Source of the DNA: Agrobacterium tumefaciens
GTDB taxonomy: Bacteria; Pseudomonadota; Alphaproteobacteria; Rhizobiales; Rhizobiaceae
DNA length: 64,000 nucleotides
NCBI RefSeq assembly: GCF_013318015.2
Contig: NZ_CP115843.1
Location: 186,001 to 250,000 of the forward strand
Reading direction: 5' to 3'
Positions 18,401 to 26,659 of the stretch are shown piece after piece (within the stretch, counting starts at the first letter, position 1; each line of letters begins with the position of its first letter). The notes below the pieces were generated by a model. The model saw only the letters and a program-made list of their open reading frames with translations. It did not search any database and was not told the origin of the DNA. Made by a program: the position numbers and the translations under genes.

Positions 18401-18640
18401 AATCTCATCGAGCCCGCCAATGGCGTTCAGCGCGTCCTCGACCGGGCGGGTGATCTCCGTCTCGACGGTTTCCGGTGTGGCGCCGGGATAGGTCGTCATC
18501 ACGACGACTATCGGAACGTCGACATTGGGATACTGGTCGAGCCCCAGCCGCTGAAACGAGAAGACGCCCATCACCAGTAGGGCTACCATCATCATGGTGG
18601 TGAAGACGGGATGAGTGACGGAGATGCGGGTCAGGAACAT
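15464..18640 (-). CDS. RND efflux transporter, hydrophobe/amphiphile (AcrB-like) family
   Basis: A 1058-residue inner-membrane proton-driven exporter. It opens MFLTRISVTHPVFTTMMMVALLVMGVFSFQRLGLDQYP, the usual HAE1 first helix. The fourth helix reads LSIGILVDDAIVVRENI with the paired Asp of the proton relay, and the eleventh/twelfth helix region reads LIGFIMLMGLVTKNGILLVDFANQ. Two large periplasmic loops (about 40-330 and 560-870) carry porter domains. It works as a trimer with the adaptor encoded just upstream; no TolC-type outer-membrane partner is present nearby, so an unlinked one must serve. The start lies one base after the adaptor's stop, indicating coupled translation. The flanking two-component system likely controls it. 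Confidence 0.95.
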   Translation of the reverse strand: MFLTRISVTHPVFTTMMMVALLVMGVFSFQRLGLDQYPNVDVPIVVVMTTYPGATPETVETEITRPVEDALNAIGGLDEITSTSYEGRSVVTAKFKLEVQGAAAAQDVRDKVAALEAEFPDDVDKPIVSRFNPSDQPILSIAISSTSLDVPALTMIADQRVVRQLTTISGVGQATLVGGQKRQIDVSIDDTRMRALGVGINDVINTLKSGNQNSPAGSVISTFSERTMQVQGRIEQPQDLLDMVVARHGGGPVYLRDVATISDGAADAESRALYNGETALAIDIIKVQDANTVQIVNDVRARLDQLNTELATHNVQLRVVTDASTAIEESVTQVQATLIEGAALAVTIVFLFLNSWRSTVITGLTLPIAMLGTLAVISFLGFTLNTLSLLALTLSIGILVDDAIVVRENITRHLHMGKSHFRAALDGTNEIGLAVIATTLSIVAVFLPVAFMDGIVGRFFYEFGVTVSAAVLISLFVAFTLDPMLSSVWYDPDAQPDAKRGPIGRLIARFDHGFEWLASKYRNVIGWTLRHRFVTLLATVGIFIGSLFMVPLVGAEFAPGADEGRFQINVTAPVGSSLDYTATKVRQVENALREFPEIETIYSTINTGGTVGKHRAAVLVRLVPLEQRKRTPLMLANPIRERLSVIPGIEIAIVQEGLGGGDSPIQLSVLGDDRAIIEKIASDLADDMRKISGMVDVNSSAREVTSILSVRLKREAASDLGMTRSDLAASLSPLVGGEEVSNWTDATGETHDIVVRLPSEQRADGAMIGELMLTTGRLDANGAPILVQVDQVADIKAVPAASEIRRLDNRREVLVSADVSGRTLGDVTSELQTLIANRDLPDGYLIRFGGESENMQETMGHMVTALAMAVIFIYLVLASQFSSFLQPLAIMAALPLSLVGVLLGLLIAGSTINMFSLIGFIMLMGLVTKNGILLVDFANQERRRGLSLNDALISAGAIRFRPIVMTTLAMIFGMIPLGMAVAGGGAQRAPMAHAVIGGLISSTVLTLIVVPMILSYIDSITRRLARFMPKAPDDHDDQTIYAGTLGGYTEQQPGTASS

Positions 18641-18641
18641 G

Positions 18642-19793
18642 TCAGCCGGCCCTGTCGAGGGTCACGGCCACATCCGGTCGCAACTCGGGCAGAGGTACGG
18701 TCACGATCGTGTCTCCATCGACCAGGCCATCGGCGATCTCGATCAGGCTGCCGCCGTTCCAGGTCTGTCCAACTGTTACGGACTGGCGCTGAAGATGGCC
18801 GTTGTGCAGCTTGAGCAAGTAGTCACCGGTTTCGTCCTTGCGCAGGGATATCGCCGGGACAACGAGCGCATCTGTCTTTTCCCGAACGAGGATCGAACCG
18901 GTGGAGAACATTCCGCCCCAGAGCCGTCCGTCGTGATTGGAAAGTCGCAGATAGACAGGCACAAACCGCGTGCCGTTGTCCGCGACCGGATTGATCCGGG
19001 CGACCCTGCCTTCAAGCGTCTGGCCTTCCATGCCGTCGATTTGAAGTTGGACGGTCTGGCCTGCCGCCACGCGTACAATGTCACGGGTGGAAACCAGAAC
19101 CTTCGCTTCCAGAATGCTGGTATCGACGATGGTCAGCAGTTCAGCGTCGGCGCTGACCCGCGAGCCCGCCTCGACAACACGGCTCGCAACAACGCCGTCG
19201 AAGGGGGCGGTGATGTCCGCATCGCGAAGAGCGACGCGGGCGATATCGACCTGTGCGGAAAGGCTCCGGACTTTAGAGGTATTGGACGAGACCTCACTCT
19301 TCGCCTTTTCGTGCTGCTCTTTCGAGACGACGTTTCCCGCCGCAAGTTGCTCCATCCTGTTCAGCGCCTGCATCGCCAGTGTCAATTCGGCCGCAGCCGC
19401 GTCGCGATCACTCTCACGTTGCAGCAGCGTCGATTGCAGATCGTCCGTCTCGAACTTGAGAATGATGTCACCAGCCCTGACGCGCTCACCTTCACGAACG
19501 GCGAGGTCGAGGATATTGCCTCCCGTCTTAGCCCGCATCACCACCCGGGTGACCGGCTGAAGCTCGCCGCTGACGCGTAGCCGCTCGACCATTGAGGCGC
19601 GTTCGATTTTCGCCACCTCGGTCTGTGTGAGTTCGAGAGGTTTGGCGACTTGGCTCACGGACGCTACGACATACTCCAGCCGCTCGTTCGCATCGACTGT
19701 TCCGCCTGCGGAAGCAAGATACATGACAGTGAGACTGCAGCCGACGAGTAGAAGGCTCGCCTTGACCATACGCGTTGTCCACCTGAATGCCAT
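18642..19793 (-). CDS. RND efflux periplasmic adaptor (HlyD/AcrA family)
   Basis: A 383-residue membrane-fusion protein. A single N-terminal hydrophobic segment (ASLLLVGCSLTVMYLASAGG) anchors it or is a signal; the Cys is not in a good lipobox. The barrel-sandwich half reads VMRAKTGGNILDLAVREGERVRAGDIILKFE, then an alpha hairpin (about 120-190), then the return strand ADITAPFDGVVASRVVEAGSRVSADAELLTI, and beta-barrel and membrane-proximal domains. It links the pump to an outer-membrane channel. It is the first gene of the leftward efflux operon and diverges from the response-regulator gene, with a repeated box in the gap. Confidence 0.93.
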   Translation of the reverse strand: MAFRWTTRMVKASLLLVGCSLTVMYLASAGGTVDANERLEYVVASVSQVAKPLELTQTEVAKIERASMVERLRVSGELQPVTRVVMRAKTGGNILDLAVREGERVRAGDIILKFETDDLQSTLLQRESDRDAAAAELTLAMQALNRMEQLAAGNVVSKEQHEKAKSEVSSNTSKVRSLSAQVDIARVALRDADITAPFDGVVASRVVEAGSRVSADAELLTIVDTSILEAKVLVSTRDIVRVAAGQTVQLQIDGMEGQTLEGRVARINPVADNGTRFVPVYLRLSNHDGRLWGGMFSTGSILVREKTDALVVPAISLRKDETGDYLLKLHNGHLQRQSVTVGQTWNGGSLIEIADGLVDGDTIVTVPLPELRPDVAVTLDRAG

Positions 19794-19912
19794 CGTTCAT
19801 ATCCTTTCGACCGGACGCGAAATGACCACTGAAAGATCCCCTCGCTTACTGTGAGTTCACGGTTTTAGGCTCCGACAATTGCAGCAGCATTACCGGTCGC
19901 GATCCGGGTTAC

Positions 19913-19936
19913 GTAATCCTGCCGCAACATTCAGGG
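19913..19936 (+). promoter_or_regulatory. Putative response-regulator box, copy 1
   Basis: GTAATCCTGCCGCAACATTC in the divergent gap between the efflux operon and the two-component operon. It resembles the sites at 22044 and 23103 (GTAAT..TGCCGCAA then TTC). The placement suggests control of both directions; binding by the adjacent regulator is inference. Confidence 0.45.
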
Positions 19937-19961
19937 TAGAAAAGAGGACTTTGAAAGGGCG

Positions 19962-20645
19962 GTGAACAGAATGAGACTTCTATTGGTAGAGGATGAGAAG
20001 GATCTGGCGGATGCCTTGACGGCGGCGCTTGAGAAACAGGGTGTGGTCATCGACCATGCAATGTTGCTTGCGGATGCTCACGAGCTTGCGCGACAGAACA
20101 CTTACGATGCAATCCTTCTGGACCGTCGTTTGCCCGATGGCGAGGGATTGACATTCATTCCCCAGCTCAGGCGGGAAGGGGTGGTCACACCGGTGATCGT
20201 CCTCACCGCCCGAAACGATCCCAAGGAGCGGATCGAAGGCCTTGACGGCGGAGCGGATGACTATCTCGGCAAGCCCTTTCTCGTCGACGAACTGATGGCA
20301 CGTGTACGCGCCGTGCTTCGCCGTCCAGCTTCCGTGGTGGAACAGAAGATCGTCGTCGGGCGCATGACGATCGATCCGCTCAATCTCACGGTGACGATGG
20401 ACAACAGTCCGTTTGATTTACCGCGCCGTGAACTTCTGGTGCTGATTGCGCTCGCCAAACGACAGGGCAAGACTGTGCTGCGATCCGTCCTTGAGGCGGC
20501 CGTCTACAATTACGAGGAAGAGATCCAGTCGAACGCACTCGATGCCCATATCTCGCGGCTGCGCAAGCGCCTGTCCGATTCTTCCGCCGGCGTATCCGTT
20601 CATAATATCCGGGGTGTCGGGTATCTGCTGAAGGATGAGGTCTGA
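19962..20645 (+). CDS. OmpR/PhoB-family response regulator
   Basis: A 227-residue two-component regulator. The receiver domain (about 4-120) has the acidic pair VEDEKD, the phospho-acceptor Asp in AILLDRRLPDGEG, the Thr in VIVLTARND and the Lys in GADDYLGKPF. The winged-helix effector (about 130-222) ends in LDAHISRLRKRLSD...IRGVGYLL, the OmpR class. The start may be GTG 19962 (AAAGGG 5 bases upstream) or ATG 19971; the difference is three residues. It is followed by its kinase with overlapping stop/start. The likely targets are the divergent efflux operon and the downstream lipoprotein and MipA units. Confidence 0.94.
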   Translation: MNRMRLLLVEDEKDLADALTAALEKQGVVIDHAMLLADAHELARQNTYDAILLDRRLPDGEGLTFIPQLRREGVVTPVIVLTARNDPKERIEGLDGGADDYLGKPFLVDELMARVRAVLRRPASVVEQKIVVGRMTIDPLNLTVTMDNSPFDLPRRELLVLIALAKRQGKTVLRSVLEAAVYNYEEEIQSNALDAHISRLRKRLSDSSAGVSVHNIRGVGYLLKDEV

Positions 20646-21979
20646 TGGAGATGACCCGACCAAACTCCTCGCTCTGGTGGAAGCTCAGCTGGCAACTCAG
20701 CCTCGTTTTTGTCGCTGTCGTGGCAGCCGTCATTGTGGGGCTATGCGTCTACGGCGCAATGATCCTCTCGCCCAACGTCGGACTGAAGGACAGGCTGACG
20801 CATGCGCTCGAAGACTCTCTCACGCGCGATCAACAAGGACGGCTCGTCATCGAGGAGAGCGCCCAACTTCGCTCGTTCAAGGCCGAGAACGACCGCCTAT
20901 GGTTTGTAGCTGCCACTCAGGACGGGCAATTGGTGAGCTTCGGCACCACACCCGATTATTATCAGGGTCTCGCGCCCTATATTCGTTTGATAAGAGATGG
21001 CGACATTCGAGGAGCGAGCGGAACGCAGGAAAAAGCCTCGATCGACGCCATCGAAACCCCGCTCGGTGAAGTCCGCGTCATGTACGGCGGCAATACCAGC
21101 ACGACCGACAATATCCTGACGATGCTGACCAGCTTGGCGCCGATCTATGTCCCACTGCTGGTAATCGCCCTGCCGGCATTGTTTTTGACGATCCCGCGCA
21201 TCGTCGGTCGAGGGCTCGCAGGCTTGAAAGACGTCGCTAAAATGGCGCCGGAAATCGATCCCCGTCGCCCGGGGACGCGGCTTCCGGTCCGCAAGGTGCC
21301 CAAAGAGGTTGCGCCACTGATCGTTGCCTTCAACAGCATGCTGGAACGACTTGAAGAGCAGTTCCTGGCCAGGCAGCGATTCCTGATTGATGCCGCGCAT
21401 GAGTTGAGGACACCGATCACCATCATGCAGACCCGCATAGAAGGGATGGATGGGGGTAAGGAGCGACAGCGCCTCCTCGACGATGTCGCCCGCCTTGCCG
21501 ATACGGCCGAACAGCTTCTGGCCTTCGAGCGCAACGATCAGACCGATGACCTGCAGGAAACTATGGATCTCGTCGACATAGCGCGGACAGTGGTCGCAGA
21601 TCTCGCCCCGGTCGCAATCGCGGCCGGCTATGACATCTCGTTCGAAGGTGACATCGAGACCCTAAAGCGGAAAGGCAGCCCATCAGCGCTCACGCGAGCG
21701 ATCACCAACCTCGTTCGCAACGCGATCGATCACGGAGGTAATACCGGCGCTATCGTCGTCTCCGTCTCTCCTGACGCAGTGATTGCTGTCTCTGACGAGG
21801 GGGTGGGTATCCCGAAAGACCAGCAGGATCTGATATTCGAGCCCTTCTACCGGGTTACTCCCAGGAGCAAGGGAGCAGGCCTCGGTCTGGCGCTTGTCAG
21901 GCAGATCGTTTCACGCCATGGCGGAAAAGTGACGATCGACAGTTCTTCTGCTGGGACGACGTTTGCAATCTGCTTGTAG
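20645..21979 (+). CDS. Sensor histidine kinase
   Basis: A 444-residue membrane kinase paired with the preceding regulator (TGATG overlap). Helix 1 is about 18-42 (LSLVFVAVVAAVIVGLCVYGAMI), followed by a periplasmic sensor of about 120 residues (43-163) and helix 2 about 165-185. A HAMP-like linker leads to the dimerisation helix FLIDAAHELRTPITIM with His252. The ATP lid has the N box NLVRNAIDHGG, G1 VSDEGVGIPKDQQ, F box FEPFYR and G2 GAGLGLALVRQIVSRHGG, all intact. The sensed signal is unknown; the envelope-directed targets suggest a membrane-active compound. Confidence 0.94.
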   Translation: MEMTRPNSSLWWKLSWQLSLVFVAVVAAVIVGLCVYGAMILSPNVGLKDRLTHALEDSLTRDQQGRLVIEESAQLRSFKAENDRLWFVAATQDGQLVSFGTTPDYYQGLAPYIRLIRDGDIRGASGTQEKASIDAIETPLGEVRVMYGGNTSTTDNILTMLTSLAPIYVPLLVIALPALFLTIPRIVGRGLAGLKDVAKMAPEIDPRRPGTRLPVRKVPKEVAPLIVAFNSMLERLEEQFLARQRFLIDAAHELRTPITIMQTRIEGMDGGKERQRLLDDVARLADTAEQLLAFERNDQTDDLQETMDLVDIARTVVADLAPVAIAAGYDISFEGDIETLKRKGSPSALTRAITNLVRNAIDHGGNTGAIVVSVSPDAVIAVSDEGVGIPKDQQDLIFEPFYRVTPRSKGAGLGLALVRQIVSRHGGKVTIDSSSAGTTFAICL

Positions 21980-22043
21980 CACGTCAACGGACCGACCGCT
22001 GCAAACGATTGGCTAGTATGGAAGTGTTTCCGTTTCAGTTCCT

Positions 22044-22064
22044 GTAATGTTGCCGCAATTCTTG
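22044..22064 (+). promoter_or_regulatory. Putative response-regulator box, copy 2
   Basis: GTAATGTTGCCGCAATTCTT upstream of the DUF3313 lipoprotein gene. The same 20 bases occur exactly at 23103, an identity unlikely by chance over this distance, and a related version lies at 19913. Confidence 0.55.
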
Positions 22065-22155
22065 TCGCGCATCCTCCGCCCATTGCGATCAGCAAGGGGA
22101 CAGTATTGTGAACAACAGACACGGTCCGGAAGCGACGGTTTCCGGAGCAGACAAA

Positions 22156-23007
22156 ATGAGCAGGCATCGCTTGCGGTTGGCGTGGCTTGTCCTGCCAACG
22201 GCAGCTCTTCTCGCCGGCTGCACGTCCGTTCCTCTAAAGGAGGGCGGGACGTTGACGTCTTATAGCCAGCTCAGCCCGCCGAAGGGCAAGTTTACCAAAT
22301 CGCGCACCTTTGTTGATGCACAGGGCCTATCTGGCGTGAGAACAGTCTCGATCGTACCGACGACTTTCTCCTTTGATGCCACCTCGCGAATTAAGTCACC
22401 GCAAGACAGGGCACTGGTCTCCAACGCCCTTGACCGTGCCGTTTGCGTTTCGCTCAGCGATAAGTACCAGATCGTGCCCACGGGTCAGCCTGCCGATCTG
22501 ATTGTCCGAACTGTCGTTACCGACATTGTCGCGACCAACAAGACCATGGCCGGTGTTTCGACCGCGGTTTCGCTTGGCAGCAGCCTCGCCCTGCCGGTCG
22601 GGATTCCTCGACTGCCTGTCGGGCTCGGTGGGCTTGCGGTCGAAGCCGAGGCTATAGACATCAGCGGCACCCAACGGGCAGCTGTCGTCTGGTCGAAGGG
22701 CGCCAACTCGATCACCAACAATGCCCGTGTGTCAGAGGTCGGGGACGCCTACAGTCTCGCCGCAAATTTTGGAAAATACCTCTCGCGCATGCTCGTTAGC
22801 GGAAAAGAGCCGAATGGCCTCGACCTCTCGCTGCCCTCTGCGCAACGGATGAATTCCGCACTTGGCGGCAAGCCTAAATACGCAGCCTGTGATGCGTTCG
22901 GCCGGTCGCCGGGTCTCGCAGGTATCGTCGCCGACAAGGTCGGCGCACCGCCAGAGTGGACCGACAAGCAGCCGAAGACCCCCACTCAACAGACATCAAC
23001 GTTCTAA
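22156..23007 (+). CDS. DUF3313-family lipoprotein
   Basis: A 283-residue predicted lipoprotein. From ATG 22156 the protein begins MSRHRLRLAWLVLPTAALLAGCTSV, a type II signal with lipobox LLAGC, so it should be acylated at Cys and attached to the outer or inner membrane. An in-frame GTG at 22108 with AGGGGA before it would add 16 residues in front of the signal; the shorter start gives a better signal peptide. The body (YSQLSPPKGKFTKSRTF..., VSIVPTTFSF) matches the DUF3313 family, whose function is not established. It sits directly after the two-component operon and carries the shared upstream box. Confidence 0.8.
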   Translation: MSRHRLRLAWLVLPTAALLAGCTSVPLKEGGTLTSYSQLSPPKGKFTKSRTFVDAQGLSGVRTVSIVPTTFSFDATSRIKSPQDRALVSNALDRAVCVSLSDKYQIVPTGQPADLIVRTVVTDIVATNKTMAGVSTAVSLGSSLALPVGIPRLPVGLGGLAVEAEAIDISGTQRAAVVWSKGANSITNNARVSEVGDAYSLAANFGKYLSRMLVSGKEPNGLDLSLPSAQRMNSALGGKPKYAACDAFGRSPGLAGIVADKVGAPPEWTDKQPKTPTQQTSTF

Positions 23008-23090
23008 AATCGGCAGGCTTTGCCGGTCGGTAGGACGGACGGAGCAAAGGCCAAACCCCAGACCTTCCGTCCGTCTTAAAATCTCGGCCA

Positions 23091-23122
23091 CATTACCACC
23101 TTGTAATGTTGCCGCAATTCTT
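23091..23122 (+). promoter_or_regulatory. Putative response-regulator box, copy 3, with inverted repeat
   Basis: GTAATGTTGCCGCAATTCTT (23103-23122), identical to the 22044 copy. Here the box also completes an inverted repeat CATTAC (23091-23096) / GTAATG (23103-23108). It precedes the ArsR gene and the MipA-family gene. Confidence 0.55.
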
Positions 23123-23182
23123 CCTCGCCAGAGTAGCAACAACTCGAAAGCAGGGTAGGGCTCTCTAAAAGGGGAAACAATA

Positions 23183-23515
23183 ATGGAAACAGAGAGGCTA
23201 CAGCGCCATTGCGTCGAGGCGGCGGCGTTCATGTCTGCCGCCGCAAACCCGAAACGTCTTTCGATCCTGCAATTGCTGACCAAGAGGGAGCATTCGGTTG
23301 GTGAGCTTTCGATCCTTGTGGGTCTCAGCCAGTCCGCTTTGTCACAGCATCTTTCGAAGCTTCGTCGCGGCAGGTGGGTTGAAACGCGGCGTGACGCACA
23401 AACCATCTATTATTCCAGCACATCGCCCGCTGTAGCGAAGCTTTTGTCAACACTTGAAGGAATTTTCCCCGCGATCGCCAGCGCTATGGCGCGACCCGAC
23501 GTGGGGTGCACCTGA
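23183..23515 (+). CDS. ArsR-family transcriptional regulator
   Basis: A 110-residue winged-helix repressor. The core ANPKRLSILQLLTKREHSVGELSILVGLSQSALSQHLSKLRRGRWVETRRDAQTIYYSS (about 20-77) is the full ArsR fold with recognition helix SQSALSQHLSKL. There is no CxC metal motif in helix alpha-3 (the segment is REHSVGELSIL); only one Cys pair is spread at residue 9 and the C-terminus, so it may sense redox state or another signal rather than arsenic or zinc. It is immediately upstream of the MipA-family gene and probably co-transcribed. Confidence 0.9.
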   Translation: METERLQRHCVEAAAFMSAAANPKRLSILQLLTKREHSVGELSILVGLSQSALSQHLSKLRRGRWVETRRDAQTIYYSSTSPAVAKLLSTLEGIFPAIASAMARPDVGCT

Positions 23516-23583
23516 TCAAATCTTCAACCCATGTTCCCGGCTTCTTTGGCGGGCCTCACAATATCCAATCCCAGGAGTTTTTC

Positions 23584-24462
23584 GTGACCAGACACACATC
23601 CCGCCCTTGGCGAGCAAACGCCACCCGTTTTCCCCGCGGCATGGCTCGTACCGTCCTGTTTGCAGGCACCTTGACTTCCCTGCCGATGGTCGTCCACGCG
23701 GCCGACTTAGATACGAGTGATGCTGTCGTGTCTCCGCCGCAGCAGTTCGACACAGCACGCTACGGGGACTTCCGTGACAGGCTGGCAGACTGGAAGGTCA
23801 CGATCGGCGCAGGCGCAATCTACATGCCGGAATACGAAGGATCGGACAAGTTCGACGTCAATCCGTTCCCGATCTTCTCGGCGGAGTTCGGCGAGCGCAT
23901 CAGCGTCGATATCACAGGTGTCACCGTCGATCTCTATGAGGCGAATGGCTTCAGGGTCGGCGTCAAGGGTGGCTATGAGATGGGACGCAAGGAAGACGAT
24001 TCCGACTATCTGCGCGGCCTTGGCGATATCGATCCCGGTGGCGTTATCGGCGGCATCATCAGTTACGATGTCGGCCCGTTTCAGGCATATGCGAAGCTTG
24101 ACAAGACGATCGGGGGCAGCGATGGGTTGACGGGCACCGTCGGTGCTAAGGCGTCGTATAAATACGAACGCTTTATCTTCTCCGCCGATGTTTCCGGCAC
24201 CTGGGCGGACGACAAGCATATGGAGTCGTATTTCGGTGTCACGGGAGCTCAATCGGTAACTTCAGGCTTGGCACAATACGACGCCAAAGCGGGTGTAAAG
24301 CGCGTCGACGTCAAGGCTTCCGTCACCTACATGATGACTGAAAACTGGCTTGTGACTGGCGCAGCCGGTGCTGGTTTCCTGATGGGTGACGCCAAGGATA
24401 GTCCAATCGTCAAGGATGATGTGCAGCCATTCGCGATGCTGGGCGTCGCGTATCGCTTCTAA
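23584..24462 (+). CDS. MipA/OmpV-family outer membrane protein
   Basis: A 292-residue beta-barrel protein. From GTG 23584 (AGGAG 6 bases upstream) it has an extended basic N-terminus and signal ending FAGTLTSLPMVVHA/AD; an in-frame GTG at 23506 overlaps the ArsR gene and lacks a ribosome site. Family marks: VTIGAGAIYMPEYEGSDKFDVNPFPIFSAEF, ISVDITGVTVDLYEANGFRVGVKGGYEMGRKEDDSDYLRGLGDID, and a C-terminal aromatic (VAYRF) typical of outer-membrane insertion. MipA scaffolds murein enzymes in E. coli; most relatives are uncharacterised and often controlled by envelope-stress two-component systems, matching the context here. Confidence 0.9.
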   Translation: MTRHTSRPWRANATRFPRGMARTVLFAGTLTSLPMVVHAADLDTSDAVVSPPQQFDTARYGDFRDRLADWKVTIGAGAIYMPEYEGSDKFDVNPFPIFSAEFGERISVDITGVTVDLYEANGFRVGVKGGYEMGRKEDDSDYLRGLGDIDPGGVIGGIISYDVGPFQAYAKLDKTIGGSDGLTGTVGAKASYKYERFIFSADVSGTWADDKHMESYFGVTGAQSVTSGLAQYDAKAGVKRVDVKASVTYMMTENWLVTGAAGAGFLMGDAKDSPIVKDDVQPFAMLGVAYRF

Positions 24463-24500
24463 TCACCGCGGCGCCATCTCCCCATTACGGAAATGCGCTT

Positions 24501-24537
24501 CAAACACTCACTGGCGTTTCGATACCAGTGGGTGTTG
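24501..24537 (+). terminator. Hairpin after the MipA-family gene
   Basis: ACACTCACTGG / CCAGTGGGTGTT arms around a 10-base loop about 40 bases after the stop. The tail TTGTCTTGATAA is only moderately T-rich, so termination is likely but not certain. Confidence 0.5.
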
Positions 24538-24958
24538 TCTTGATAACACATAGTGGAGGTATCGGATTACTTCGATTTGGATCGCTCGAGTCTCGTAGAA
24601 AGCGTTAAAACGCTTTACCGAACTTGAAGCGTATGAAGTCCCGCCCGTTCGATCTCGATCTCCACTTTGGATGAGAAAACTGGCTACAAGGGCATCCAAA
24701 AATCGCCGCATAACATCAGAGATTTTGCCACCGGCCGTCCGTCCCAGCAAGGCAAATTCTGGAAATCAAAGACCCGTTCAACCGCTTTGATTGAGTTTAA
24801 GTTGAGGCGAAATCGCTTTGCGGGACTTTGTGAATTCTTGTGTCGTCCTTCAAGAACCAATGCCGACACAAGACAATGTCGCAGACGGACAGTTGTGGAC
24901 GTGGGTGCAATAGACGATCTGTGGGCGCGAGCTCGTCGAGCATCGGAGGATAATAGTC
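24538..24958 (+). other. Intergenic leader before etfB
   Basis: About 420 bases without a convincing gene on either strand. Short open frames here have no family resemblance. It presumably holds the etfBA promoter; the only clear signal is the GGAGG ribosome site just before 24959. Confidence 0.4.
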
Positions 24959-25705
24959 ATGAAAATCTTGGTCACGGTCAAACGAGTTGTCGACTACAAC
25001 GTGAAAATTCGCGTGAAATCCGATGGCACGGGCGTTGAACTTGCCAACGTTAAAATGTCGATGAACCCGTTCGACGAAATCTCTGTCGAAGAGGCTCTTC
25101 GTCTGAAGGAAGCTGGCAAGGCCGAAGAAGTGGTCGTTGTGTCGATCGGTCCGGCCAAGGCCGAGGAAACGGTGCGCACGGCGCTGGCCATGGGTGCCGA
25201 CCGCGCCATCCTGATCGAAACAGATGAAACGGTTGAGCCGCTGGCAGTCGCCAAGCTTTTGAAAGGCGTGGTCGACGCGGAGACACCGGATCTGGTTATC
25301 CTCGGCAAGCAGGCAATCGATGACGACAGCAACCAGACCGGCCAGATGCTGGCAGCGCTTCTCGGCTGGGGTCAGGGCACCTTCGCATCGAAAGTCGAGA
25401 TCGCTGATGGCTCCGTTGCCGTGACCCGCGAAGTCGATGGCGGCCTGCAGACCGTTTCGCTGAAATTGCCTGCTATCGTGACCACCGACCTTCGCCTCAA
25501 TGAGCCACGTTATGCGTCGCTGCCAAACATCATGAAGGCCAAGAAGAAGCCGCTGGACAAGAAGACCCCGGCCGATCTGGGTGTTGATATTGCGCCGCGC
25601 CTCAAGGTTTTGAAGACCGAAGAACCGGCTGGCCGCAAGGCAGGCGTCAAGGTTGGCTCGGTTGCAGAGCTGGTATCGAAACTCAAGGCCGACGGCGTAT
25701 TGTAA
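24959..25705 (+). CDS. etfB: Electron transfer flavoprotein, beta subunit
   Basis: A 248-residue EtfB/FixA-family protein that binds AMP and, with EtfA, collects electrons from acyl-CoA dehydrogenases for the quinone pool via ETF-QO. Typical stretches are [19 protein letters not shown] at the start, [53 protein letters not shown] (the dehydrogenase recognition and AMP loop) and [26 protein letters not shown]. It is preceded by GGAGGATAAT and followed by etfA after 24 bases. The acyl-CoA dehydrogenase at 29523-30692 is the obvious local electron donor. Confidence 0.96.
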   Translation: MKILVTVKRVVDYNVKIRVKSDGTGVELANVKMSMNPFDEISVEEALRLKEAGKAEEVVVVSIGPAKAEETVRTALAMGADRAILIETDETVEPLAVAKLLKGVVDAETPDLVILGKQAIDDDSNQTGQMLAALLGWGQGTFASKVEIADGSVAVTREVDGGLQTVSLKLPAIVTTDLRLNEPRYASLPNIMKAKKKPLDKKTPADLGVDIAPRLKVLKTEEPAGRKAGVKVGSVAELVSKLKADGVL

Positions 25706-25729
25706 GAGACGGATAAGGGAGATTTTATT

Positions 25730-26659
25730 ATGGCCATTCTTCTTCTGGCAGAACACGACAACGCAACCCTTTCCGACCAGACCGCCAAGACGCTGACGGC
25801 AGCCACCAAGATTGGTGGCGACGTGCATGTGTTGGTGGCTGGCTCCGGTGCAAAGGCTGCCGCCGATGAAGCAGCAAAGCTGTCCGGCGTTGCCAAGGTA
25901 CTGCTTGCTGACGACGCGTCCTACGCAAACCAGCTGGCAGAACCGCTTGCTGCGCTGATCGTCTCGCTGAGCGGTTCCTACGACGTCATCATCGCACCTG
26001 CGACCGCATCGGCCAAAAACGTTGCGCCGCGCGTTGCAGCTCTGCTCGACGTCGCACAGGTTTCGGAAATCACTGAAGTGGTTTCCGCTGACACCTTCAA
26101 GCGCCCGATCTATGCCGGTAACGCCATCCAGACCGTACAGGCAACTGACGCCAAGAAGGTCATCACCGTGCGTACGGCATCTTTCGCTGCGGCGCCGGCC
26201 GGTGGTTCCGCTGCTGTTGAAGCGATCGCTGCTGCGGCAAACCCAGGCGTATCGTCCTTCGTGTCAGACGCGCTGGCATCGTCTGATCGTCCTGAACTGA
26301 CATCTGCCAAGATCATCATCTCCGGTGGCCGCGCACTCGGCTCGTCGGAAAAGTTCAAGGAAGTCATTCTGCCGGTTGCTGACAAGCTGGGCGCGGCCGT
26401 TGGCGCATCGCGTGCGGCGGTTGACGCCGGTTATGCACCAAACGACTGGCAGGTTGGCCAGACCGGCAAGGTTGTTGCTCCCCAGCTTTACATTGCTGCT
26501 GGTATTTCCGGTGCTATCCAGCACCTGGCCGGTATGAAGGACTCGAAGGTCATCGTTGCCATCAACAAGGACGAAGAAGCACCGATTTTCCAGGTTGCCG
26601 ATTACGGTTTCGTCGGGGATCTCTTCGAACTGCTCCCGGAGTTCGAGAAGGTGCTCTGA
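25730..26659 (+). CDS. etfA: Electron transfer flavoprotein, alpha subunit
   Basis: A 309-residue EtfA/FixB-family protein carrying the FAD. The C-terminal FAD domain is complete: [69 protein letters not shown], then [26 protein letters not shown]. The N-terminal domain (about 1-185) pairs with EtfB. Gene order etfB-etfA is the common one. In many rhizobia a 3-hydroxybutyryl-CoA dehydrogenase gene follows; that is absent here, so this is likely a second, catabolic copy. Confidence 0.96.
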   Translation: MAILLLAEHDNATLSDQTAKTLTAATKIGGDVHVLVAGSGAKAAADEAAKLSGVAKVLLADDASYANQLAEPLAALIVSLSGSYDVIIAPATASAKNVAPRVAALLDVAQVSEITEVVSADTFKRPIYAGNAIQTVQATDAKKVITVRTASFAAAPAGGSAAVEAIAAAANPGVSSFVSDALASSDRPELTSAKIIISGGRALGSSEKFKEVILPVADKLGAAVGASRAAVDAGYAPNDWQVGQTGKVVAPQLYIAAGISGAIQHLAGMKDSKVIVAINKDEEAPIFQVADYGFVGDLFELLPEFEKVL

